A DNA stretch of 64,000 bases from Excoecaria cochinchinensis (Eukaryota; Streptophyta; Magnoliopsida; Malpighiales; Euphorbiaceae). The stretch is taken from NCBI GenBank assembly GCA_947683425.1, contig CANTUQ010000003.1:1426001-1490000 (forward strand), given 5' to 3'. The translations under genes and the position numbers were made by a program. Below the pieces are notes generated by a model. That model searched no databases, was not told the origin of the DNA, and saw only the letters and a list, made by a program, of their open reading frames with translations. How positions within the stretch are numbered: the stretch's first letter is position 1; each line of letters starts with the position of its first letter. Below, in pieces: positions 1 through 8,551 of this stretch.

Positions 1-139
1 TGCTAACCTCTGTTAATCGGTAGTGCCGTGGTCGTGCTAACCTCTTGTGGGTAGTGCCGCCATCGTGCTAACCTCTGTTAATTGGTAGTGCCGTGGTCGT
101 GCTAACCTCTTGTGGGTAGTGCCGCCATCGTGCTAACCG
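1..139. repeat. Tandem repeat in the 3' untranslated region of element A
   Basis: Two units of about 65 bp are visible, each made of two related halves of about 34 and 31 bp that begin TGCTAACCTC and end in GTAGTGCCG plus a variable tail. A fifth, diverged half-unit starts near 129 (TGCTAACCGC). The array runs off the left edge, so its true size is unknown. Tandem arrays in the region between pol and the 3' LTR are known for Ogre/Tat elements and have been proposed as seeds for satellite DNA. Confidence 0.85.
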
Positions 140-1295
140 CTGTGAATTTATTTTTTATATTTTTTTTTTATTTTTTTATTTTTTTGCTCCTTTAGATGTT
201 TGGACTAGTGTCATCACTTGGCTTTTGTGGGTGTTTCCCGCCGATTTCTCCTGCAAGATTGTATGCATAGGAGTATACAAGAAATCATGTGTGTATGTTA
301 TGGAATGCAAATGCTTGCAAAAATGTATAGATCGCGCCCTAGGTGATCCATAGTTTGCTGAACTTATAGCTTGTTTGCTGTACCATGCCCCCTGAATCCT
401 GAGGATCGTCGACAAGCTTTTTGAAAGAGACGTCCGGTGTATATCCCTTGCCCCCTGGTCAATGATCATTTACCTGGGATTCTATTTCATGTTCTGTGTT
501 GTGTGTTGTCTGACTGACGGAAGATCATCTTGAAATAATGCCGCCTTATCGCTCCAGGCATTGAATGTCATTGTTTTAAAGGTAGTGTGTCCCTTGTGGA
601 TTTTCACACTAGCTTTTCTTTGTGGGAAATGCGTCCCTTATGGGATTTTCACACAACCCTTTGCCTAACTTTTGCCTGGAATGGACCCAACCCAATCCAG
701 CGGCTTTTGTTTATTTTATATTTATATTTTATTTTTATTTTTATTTTTATTTTTTTGTAGGGCAGACTGCCTGTTTCCAGGTTTTCACCCTGCCCTTTGG
801 CCTAACTTTTGCTTAGAGAGCCAGTTACGGTTTTCATCTCTAACGGCCTTTTTTTTTTTTTTAATCACCGAAGCCTCTATTAAGAGCAAATAGCACATAT
901 CCAATGAAGGGACTGAGCAATAATCATTAGATGAAAAATTGATATAACTCTTTTTAAGACAGAACTGAAAGATCAATGAAAATGTATTCTTTTATTCATT
1001 GCGAAATTGTGTACATTTCTATATGATTTCATCATACATGATTTTCAATTGACAAGAATTCAAAAGCATATGACTACACCTAATCTCGGAGTAGATTTTG
1101 TCAGCCTCAAACTCCTGTTATTAATCGGCCCTCTCGGGTTTTCTCAATTAAATATTTTCTCTGATGCCTCTAATTTTTGCACAAGATGCCTTTTTCCGGT
1201 TTTCACCCTGTCGAGGCGCCCAATTTTAGCACAGCCGCCTTTTTTCAGTTTTCGACTTGCAGGGCATTTTATTCTCTTCTTTTTATTTTTGGTCT
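140..1295 (-). other. 3' untranslated region of element A
   Basis: Non-coding stretch between the stop codon of the A polyprotein and the 3' LTR outside the window. It contains several poly-T/poly-A tracts (151-185, 720-752, 849-862) and a degenerate dispersed repeat described separately. The short open frames here on either strand have no recognisable domains and I do not call them genes. No polypurine tract was identified, consistent with the 3' LTR lying further left. Confidence 0.7.
592..1270. repeat. Degenerate repeat family in the A 3' untranslated region
   Basis: A motif resembling GGTTTTCACCCTG followed by a CCTAACTTTTGC-like segment recurs, with divergence, near 598-612, 640-675, 778-812 and 1196-1232. 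Related lines with GATTTTCACAC occur at the first two sites. The copies are irregularly spaced and much decayed, so this is an old degenerate array rather than a clean tandem repeat. It was identified by eye only. Confidence 0.5.
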
Positions 1296-4200
1296 TTAGC
1301 CATGGAACCTTTTAAGTCTATCGACATTGACCGGGTCCTTGAACTCATTCCCATCGCTGTCTGCTAAAATTGCTGCTCCTTTTGTTAGCAACTTTTTCAA
1401 AATGAAAGGTCCTTCCCAGGTTGGTCTGAATTTTCCTCGTATGTCTGGAACTCCCGGCCTCATCATCTTAAAGACCAAATCCCCTTCTTTCAACGGGTGC
1501 TTTCGTACCTTCTTGCCAAAGGACCGAGCTAGTCTCTTCTGATAAACCTGATTGTGGTAATAGGCTCTCAACCTATCTTCATCCAATAGATTCAACTGCA
1601 ACAATCGCTGTTGTGCCCATTCTGTCTCCGGAATCTCGGCTTCCAGGACTACCCTTAATGATTTCAGCTCAATTTCAACCGGCAGGACTGCTTCAGTTCC
1701 ATACACCAGAGAGAATGGTGTTGCCCCCGTAGAGGTTCTGATTGTTGTTCTATATCCCCAAAGTGCGAATGGTAACTTTTCTGCCCAATCCTTGTAGTTC
1801 TGAACCATCTTGGCTAAAATTCTCTTCACATTCTTATTCGCCGCTTCAACTGCACCATTCGCCTGAGGACGGTAAGGAGAAGACTTATGATGTTGGATCC
1901 CATATTTCTGGAGCATCTGTTTAGTCTCTGCAAGGAATTGTACCCCATTATCAGATACAATGTGATGTGGGAGACCATATCTGCATATCAAATTCCGCTC
2001 AATGAATTTAGCCATATCCCTTGCATCAACCTTCTTGAAAGATTCAGCCTCAACCCACTTAGTGAAGTAGTCAATGGCAACTATGATAAATCTATGCCCA
2101 TTAGAAGCCGTAGGACGGATTTCGCCTATGATGTCTATTCCCCATGCTGCAAATGGCCATGGAGATGTTAAGTTATGTAACTCTGAAACTGGCACATGCC
2201 TCAAATTCGCGTACTGTTGGCATAACTGGCATTGCTTCACAAATTTTGAACAATCTGTATCCATTGTGAGCCAATAAAACCCTTGGCGCATGATCTTCTT
2301 TGCTAAGGCTAAGCCATTCATGTGAGCTCCACAAACCCCGGCATGAACTTCTTCCATAACTCTTTTAGCTTCTTTCTCTGCCAGACATCTTAACTGGATA
2401 CCATCAGCTTGCCTTTTGTATAAAGTGCCATTAACACTGATGAATTGAGTGGATAACTTCCTGATCATTCTTTGGTCCTTCTCAGTGGCTTCCTCTGGAA
2501 AGACTGATCTCTCTAAATAATTCTGAATGTCATAATACCATGGATTTCCATCAATGGCCTCAATGTCCATCACCTGTTCAGCTTCAAAGCAAGGTCTTTC
2601 CGAACTATAAATCAGCACGGGTTTCATCGCAACTCCTGTTGGGTTATCCCACATAGACACTAATGTTGCTAGAGCATCAGCTAACTGATTTTCGTCTCTG
2701 GGGATGAAGTGAAAAGTGCAAAACTCAAACTGGCTGCTCAACGTTCTCAAGTGCTTTACATAAGGCAGCAGCCTTTCTTCCTTGACTGACCACTCTCCTT
2801 TAATTTGATGAATTACCAAGGAGGAATCCCCAAATACTTCTGCGGTCTTTGCCCCCAGAGCAAGCAATGCTTCCAATCCAAAGATGCAAGCTTCGTATTC
2901 TGCTTCATTATTGGTAGCCTTATACCTCAGCTTCTTAGCCAATGGTAACCTTTCACCATCTGGGGTCGTAAGAATAACTCCCACGCCTGCTCCCTTATTA
3001 TTGACTGCTCCATCAAAGAATAATTGCCACCCTTGTACTGTTATGGCCGTGACATCTTCATCTGGGAAGTTGTATTCAAACTGATCTCCCTCAATAGGAT
3101 GCTCAGCTAAGAACTCCGCTACAACTCTTCCCTTAATGGTTTTCCTGGTTATGTACTCAATGTCAAATTCCTGCAACAGCAGTAACCATCTTCCCATCTT
3201 CCCTAGTAAAGAGGGTGCTTCTTGGAGGTATCTAAGCGGATTATGTTTGGCAACCGTTTGTACCTTGAAGGAATGAAAGTAGTGTCGCAACTTCTTAGAA
3301 GCCCAGATAACTGCTAAACAAATCTTTTCTACCTCCACATATTTGGCTTCGTACGGCAGGAATTTCTTGCTAAGGTAATAAACGGCAAACTCTACACCAA
3401 AATCGTCTTCCTGAGACATCATAGCACCCACTGAGTTATCTTCCACAGCCAGGTACAGGATTAATGGTTTGGCACGGCGTGGTGGTCTTAACACCGGAGG
3501 ATTTAGCAGATAGTCCTTAATGGTGTCAAAGGCCAGTTGACAGTCATCGTTCCATAGCACCGGCTGATTCTTCCTAAGAAGCTTGAAAATAGGCTCACAT
3601 ACCGAAGCTAGCTTGGCAATAAATCGACTGATGTACTGAAGCTTTCCTAGGAAACTTCTGACGTCCTTCTCCTTCTGGGGCACTGGCATCTCTCTTATGG
3701 CTTTGACCTTATCGGGATCTACCTCGATTCCCCTCTGGCTTACCACATGGCCTAACAACTTTCCTGATGTAACTCCAAAAATGCACTTCTTGGGATTGAG
3801 TCGCAGATCATACTTGCTAATCCTTTGAAAGAACTTTTCTAATGCCTCAAAGTGACCTTCCCTGGTAGTCGACTTAATCATCATGTCATCGACGTACACC
3901 TCCACTTCTTTGTGGATTAAGTCATTGAGAACCTTGGTTGCCATCCTCTGATAGGTTGCTCCTGCATTCTTCAACCCAAAAGGCATAACCCGATAGGCAT
4001 ATGTCCCCCACTCGGTGATAAAGGCTGTCTTGATCCGGTCCACTATCTTGTTAAGAATTTGATTGTACCCTGCGTATCCATCCACAAAGCTATACATCAT
4101 ACAAGCAGCAGCACTATCTACTAGCACATCAATATGAGGCAGTGGGAAATCATCTTTAGGGCAAGCTTTGTTCAGGTCTCGATAGTCGACGCATACTCGA

Positions 4201-7200
4201 ACCTTACCGTCTTTCTTAGCTACAGGAACCACATTAGCTAACCATGTTGGGTATTGAACCTCTATCAGGAACTTAGCCTCAATCTGCTTATGGATCTCCT
4301 CTTTCACTTTCTGTGCCCATTCTGGCCTAAGCCTCCGAAGCTTTTGCTTGACTGGTTTAAACTCTGGGTAAGTTGGGATGGCATGTTCGGCAACATCTCG
4401 ATCTATTCCCGGCATATCCTCATAGGTCCAGGCAAAGACTTTTTCATATTTTTTTAATATTCTCTCAAATTTTATTCTCTCTTCAGGAGTTATGTCTGAT
4501 GCTAGCAAAATTTCCTTTGGATTTTCCAAAGTTCCGAGATTAAATGCAGTTGTGCCAGTTGAATTAATATCAAAAATGAATGCATCATGCTTATGATCAT
4601 GCGAAATGAAATCATCAGAAACATCACACAAGTAAGCAAAGTTGTTCATCTCATTAACATAATCAGAAACATTAACATTGTCCTCAAAGAGTTCTGGTAT
4701 AAAAAGAGAATCTAAATGACTATCAACTTCAGTCGATGCCGATGCTGCAGCTGACTGTGCTTTGGCTTCTTGATTTGGTGAAATCTTGAGATCTTCTATC
4801 TTCGGCTCTGGTTCCACTATCTTCTCCTTCCCCTTGAGCTTAGTGGCTAACAGCTTATCAGTTACAATCTCTTCGGGCTCATCTCTGTCCCAGATGCTGC
4901 ATTGGGTCATAATCTCCTCATCCCAAAAGTTCTCTACAGCTTTAACAACTCCGATCTCCCAATCAAAGACATCGTTAAAAATTTCAAATCCAGGGATAAT
5001 CTTCCCATCTACCCACTGCGGTTCTTCTTCTCCAGTGTAAGCACAAACCGATGATGATGGCACAAAGCTCTCCGAAATATGGGGAATCTTCCCTGACCCT
5101 TTCTTCTTACCATATTCTCCTTTGTAGCCCAACCCCTTTCGATCTTTCTGACCACGTGTAGTGATAGCATTCTGCAGCCCTTGTGACTCTTTTCCCAAAC
5201 CAGCCCCTGGGAGGAAGTGCATCTTCTTCAGCATATTCACCACTTGAGGGCTACCTTCTAGGTTTTGCTCTTCTCCGATCATCGATACATGAAAGCCACT
5301 GAATGGCTGATTAGAGATCTCCAAGGCAGACACTTGGTTCTCTCTTGCTGCTTTAATGGTCACTACTTCTCCTTCATGGGGTATTTTAATTATCTGGTGT
5401 AATGTGGATGGTACTCCCCTTAACTTGTGGAACCACGATCTACCAAGCAGAGCTGAGAAGTTTGCTGGAATCGGCAAGACCACAAAATCTGTTTCTGTCT
5501 CAATGGGCCCTGTCTTTACCAAAGCTTTGAAAATTCCCGATGCTTGCCTCCTGGAGTTGTCGTAGGCAGTGATGGTCAGGTCAGATTTGCTTAACATACT
5601 CTCATCCATCCCAAAGGCCTGAAGTGCCACCAAAGGGCAGACATTTATCGATGACCCGTCATCAACCATGACACAAGCGGTGTGTTTACCATTGATCTGT
5701 GCCTTGATGTACAATGGTCGGTTGTGGTTACGACCCTCTGTTGGTAGGTCTGCATCAGAAAAAACCAACTTCTCCCCGGATCCCCCCTTTACAAGGTCTA
5801 ACAGCTCAGATGGGGAGATTGTAGTTGCTACAGTTGATACACTCAATGCTTCGACTAACTTCTGTCGGTGCGAGGGGGACTGTCTCAAGAGGTCCCAAAT
5901 AGATATCTGAGCCGTGGTCTTTTTCAGTTGCTTCACTATTGAATTTTCTTCCGGCTCTTTCTCTGCGATTGCTTGTGCTGGGTCCTGCTGCTTCTCGGCT
6001 TCTGGAATAACCCTCCCACTTCTTGTTACTGCTTCTACTCTTTCTTCTTCCTCTGAATCCCACGGATCCGTAAATTCTCCATTTTTCTCATTTTCATCAT
6101 CTCCACTCTCACTAGTGGACCAACAGTCTATTGCTGCCACGGAAATCCCTTCTTCATTCACTGCAGGGCGAGTAATAGCGACATACTCATTTCCATATAG
6201 GTCTTGCATCACATACCATTCTGGTAGGCTCGATCCGATCATAAAGACTGGAGGTGGCACTGTGTTATAACCAGACTTCTTCTTGCTTTCTCTCTGCTCA
6301 GGATCGGTGATCTGCTTGTTGTCAATTAGATCTTGGACCCGATGTCTTAGCGTTATACACTCATCCGTCAAATGCCCGGTATGTTGGTGGAATGCGCAGT
6401 ATTCATTCTCTTTGTGCCCTGGCTGCCCTTGGGCCTTGGCCGGTTTAGGTGATAGGGGCCGCAGTTTTCCTTCTTTTATTAACCTCTTCAGCACCCATGA
6501 TAAAGGCTTACCCAAGTTGGAGAAATACCTCTGACTTACGCCGGTTGCAGACACCTCGGCAGTCTTCCCAACTCTGTTACCACTGCTTGAACCTACTGGT
6601 TTGGTCGTCCCCTGATTGCTGTATCCCCTCCGGGCATAGGACTCACTATTTGCCCTCTTGGATAAATATTCTCCTTCCGCTTCTATGGCAATGTCCTTCA
6701 AAGACTCCCAATCCTTGAGTCCCTTCATTTTCAGTCCCTCTCTTAAATAAGGGCTGGCATTTCGAATGAATAGCCGGATCTGATCAGAAGTGTCTGGTTT
6801 GCGTTTCATCTCCATAACCCGGTTTCTCCACCGAGTAAGGTACTCGTGGAAGGACTCCCCAGCCTTCTGCTGTAACAACTCGAGATCTTTCAAAGTGACC
6901 TCCATCCGGGTACTGCAATCGTACTGCTTAAGGAACTCTTCAGTCAACAAGTCCCAGTCCTCCTTGGGTCTCCTGTCAAGCCCATGGTACCAATCAATAG
7001 CAGCTCCTGTGAGACTCAAGCAGAAATATTCTATCTTCTGCTTTCTTGTTAAGGTCGTTCCCTTCATAACTAGCGAGTATTGCTTGATGTGTGCGGCAGG
7101 GTCAGAGGTTCCATCAAATTTGGGAATGTCCGGCATCTTAAAATTCTGGGGAATCAGGTCATCCCCATCCAGCTCTCGGTCTTCTGGGTTCATTCCTTTT

Positions 7201-7928
7201 CCCACGGGCATCATCCTTGCCATGACCTCAAATCTCTCTTCCACTTTCCTCCACATTGCCTCATCTAGTTTTGGCGACTTCTCTTTAGCTACTGCATGCC
7301 CCTCATGCTCATCTCCCCCAAACTCAACTTCAGACCTGGGGCCTTCTCTGCGCTCAATGGGTGCAGGTACTCTTTGCTCAATAATAGGTGGGTCAACCAC
7401 TGGTTGGTTAACCGCAGCAGAACGTTCTTCTCTAACAACCTCTTGTTCAGCTGATACTCGGACAGGAATAGCAGCAGCTTGTTGCCCAGCTATGGTGGCG
7501 GCAAGATTGCCCATCATTGCAATCATTCGGGCTTCAAACTCCTCCATTCTCTTTCCTACCTCCTCAACGATTACTGCCCGGGTTGCATCAGACTCATTTA
7601 ATGGATTAGCCATGCTTACTTCTGTTGATGATTCGGAAGAAAACCCCACACTTCCTTCTAAGACTGACTCTGAACTCTGATCTGACACTAACTCAGTTAA
7701 CCCCAAAAGCGGCGTCCTTCTTAACCGTCCGTCGGGACCTCTAGACCACCCAGGAGAATCTATGATGGCTGAAATGCAAAGATTGTTAAGATGATGCATG
7801 ATTAAAATGCAATGTATGCTCGTGCTGATGCAACATAGACAAACACATGCAAGCAGATAGATCTTTCCAACCTTGTATCTCCCACACACGTGGTAGTGCG
7901 GTCTCTTTCCTAGGTGGGCTTGATCCAT
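1296..7928 (-). CDS. Gag-Pol polyprotein of Tat-type Ty3/gypsy element A, intact frame
   Basis: A single open frame of 2210 codons encoding the virus-like-particle protein and all enzymes for retrotransposition. Visible parts, with rough residue positions: retrotransposon Gag core (about 290-400); zinc knuckle CAFHQHTGHLTDEC (about 510), with His in place of the second Cys; aspartic protease with VDDGSS (about 754); reverse transcriptase with YVDD (about 1345); RNase H (about 1490-1600); a second archaeal-type RNase H (about 1640-1770) with FDGA, EAEYEA and GDSS; integrase zinc finger (about 1860-1900); integrase core with WGIDII, SDNG and NGAVEAANK supplying D, D and E; and a C-terminal domain with GKFRPTWEGPF. 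I favour the Met at residue 106 (position 7613, MANPLNESD) as the Gag start, because the first 105 residues look like leader read-through. No stop or frameshift is present, unlike every other element here. Confidence 0.93.
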   Translation of the reverse strand: MDQAHLGKRPHYHVCGRYKVGKIYLLACVCLCCISTSIHCILIMHHLNNLCISAIIDSPGWSRGPDGRLRRTPLLGLTELVSDQSSESVLEGSVGFSSESSTEVSMANPLNESDATRAVIVEEVGKRMEEFEARMIAMMGNLAATIAGQQAAAIPVRVSAEQEVVREERSAAVNQPVVDPPIIEQRVPAPIERREGPRSEVEFGGDEHEGHAVAKEKSPKLDEAMWRKVEERFEVMARMMPVGKGMNPEDRELDGDDLIPQNFKMPDIPKFDGTSDPAAHIKQYSLVMKGTTLTRKQKIEYFCLSLTGAAIDWYHGLDRRPKEDWDLLTEEFLKQYDCSTRMEVTLKDLELLQQKAGESFHEYLTRWRNRVMEMKRKPDTSDQIRLFIRNASPYLREGLKMKGLKDWESLKDIAIEAEGEYLSKRANSESYARRGYSNQGTTKPVGSSSGNRVGKTAEVSATGVSQRYFSNLGKPLSWVLKRLIKEGKLRPLSPKPAKAQGQPGHKENEYCAFHQHTGHLTDECITLRHRVQDLIDNKQITDPEQRESKKKSGYNTVPPPVFMIGSSLPEWYVMQDLYGNEYVAITRPAVNEEGISVAAIDCWSTSESGDDENEKNGEFTDPWDSEEEERVEAVTRSGRVIPEAEKQQDPAQAIAEKEPEENSIVKQLKKTTAQISIWDLLRQSPSHRQKLVEALSVSTVATTISPSELLDLVKGGSGEKLVFSDADLPTEGRNHNRPLYIKAQINGKHTACVMVDDGSSINVCPLVALQAFGMDESMLSKSDLTITAYDNSRRQASGIFKALVKTGPIETETDFVVLPIPANFSALLGRSWFHKLRGVPSTLHQIIKIPHEGEVVTIKAARENQVSALEISNQPFSGFHVSMIGEEQNLEGSPQVVNMLKKMHFLPGAGLGKESQGLQNAITTRGQKDRKGLGYKGEYGKKKGSGKIPHISESFVPSSSVCAYTGEEEPQWVDGKIIPGFEIFNDVFDWEIGVVKAVENFWDEEIMTQCSIWDRDEPEEIVTDKLLATKLKGKEKIVEPEPKIEDLKISPNQEAKAQSAAASASTEVDSHLDSLFIPELFEDNVNVSDYVNEMNNFAYLCDVSDDFISHDHKHDAFIFDINSTGTTAFNLGTLENPKEILLASDITPEERIKFERILKKYEKVFAWTYEDMPGIDRDVAEHAIPTYPEFKPVKQKLRRLRPEWAQKVKEEIHKQIEAKFLIEVQYPTWLANVVPVAKKDGKVRVCVDYRDLNKACPKDDFPLPHIDVLVDSAAACMMYSFVDGYAGYNQILNKIVDRIKTAFITEWGTYAYRVMPFGLKNAGATYQRMATKVLNDLIHKEVEVYVDDMMIKSTTREGHFEALEKFFQRISKYDLRLNPKKCIFGVTSGKLLGHVVSQRGIEVDPDKVKAIREMPVPQKEKDVRSFLGKLQYISRFIAKLASVCEPIFKLLRKNQPVLWNDDCQLAFDTIKDYLLNPPVLRPPRRAKPLILYLAVEDNSVGAMMSQEDDFGVEFAVYYLSKKFLPYEAKYVEVEKICLAVIWASKKLRHYFHSFKVQTVAKHNPLRYLQEAPSLLGKMGRWLLLLQEFDIEYITRKTIKGRVVAEFLAEHPIEGDQFEYNFPDEDVTAITVQGWQLFFDGAVNNKGAGVGVILTTPDGERLPLAKKLRYKATNNEAEYEACIFGLEALLALGAKTAEVFGDSSLVIHQIKGEWSVKEERLLPYVKHLRTLSSQFEFCTFHFIPRDENQLADALATLVSMWDNPTGVAMKPVLIYSSERPCFEAEQVMDIEAIDGNPWYYDIQNYLERSVFPEEATEKDQRMIRKLSTQFISVNGTLYKRQADGIQLRCLAEKEAKRVMEEVHAGVCGAHMNGLALAKKIMRQGFYWLTMDTDCSKFVKQCQLCQQYANLRHVPVSELHNLTSPWPFAAWGIDIIGEIRPTASNGHRFIIVAIDYFTKWVEAESFKKVDARDMAKFIERNLICRYGLPHHIVSDNGVQFLAETKQMLQKYGIQHHKSSPYRPQANGAVEAANKNVKRILAKMVQNYKDWAEKLPFALWGYRTTIRTSTGATPFSLVYGTEAVLPVEIELKSLRVVLEAEIPETEWAQQRLLQLNLLDEDRLRAYYHNQVYQKRLARSFGKKVRKHPLKEGDLVFKMMRPGVPDIRGKFRPTWEGPFILKKLLTKGAAILADSDGNEFKDPVNVDRLKRFHG

Positions 7929-8551
7929 GAGTTAACGGGGAACCCAATGGACACGTATGGTGCGCGGTGAAAAACTGGCAGAATAACAGCTCCTATCTAA
8001 TGTACATACGTATGGGTGTGGCCATTACGTATTTAAACAATTCAACTTAACTAAGATGGGCCCACCGGGGCATGAAAGCCTTTGATGAAGACCATTTAAT
8101 TAAATTGGTTTCGTTTAATATATGATGGCCCATATAGCAAGCATAATATTACGGTACATTTCACCTAGTGGAAGTATCTATTGCAATTACATGAGCTTTG
8201 GACAAGGGAGATGTTACTTTAAGGCTACCCAAGCATGATCCCTGCCGACGGGTCTAGCTCATCACAAGCATAGCGACCGATCGGGTCGTCATTTTGATAT
8301 ACCATTGAGGTACGTGGCTTGGGCTGGTGATTATCCTTAACACTTCCCCAAATTGAGTGAAAATGAGGAGGTGCTTCAGGAACGCACCGGGGCTAAAAGA
8401 GGGACCAAACTAACTTAATCTAAAGCTCTAATGAGATGATATGCAATTTTGAGATAAAGCGAATTTATGAATTAAATTTTAACCATAAATGTTAAACGAG
8501 GTATTTTCAAATTGAAATCTCGAACCATATCGTCCCCAGTGGAGTCGCCAC
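7929..8551 (-). other. 5' leader of element A
   Basis: Untranslated leader between the 5' LTR and the gag-pol frame, with the primer-binding site at its LTR end. It has no long frame. A plausible splice acceptor on the minus strand (pyrimidine-rich TTTCAG, then CATAG) lies at about 7755-7775, just inside the upstream extension of the polyprotein frame. It could join a donor in the LTR; this is inference. Confidence 0.6.
8532..8550 (-). other. Primer-binding site of element A
   Basis: The minus strand reads TGGCGACTCCACTGGGGAC beginning one base after the LTR end, the expected place for a tRNA-primed minus-strand start. Its complement ends in GCCA, like a mature tRNA 3' end. Ogre/Tat elements are reported to use a tRNA-Arg primer; I could not confirm the tRNA from the window. 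The inner half (TGGAGTCGCCAC on the plus strand) recurs inside the LTR at 8684-8695. Confidence 0.8.

Noticed and set aside
6790..7680. 296-codon open frame on the plus strand
   Set aside because: It is antisense to the gag part of the A polyprotein, with no recognisable domain. It is a shadow of the real minus-strand gene, as are the other plus-strand frames in 1300-7700.
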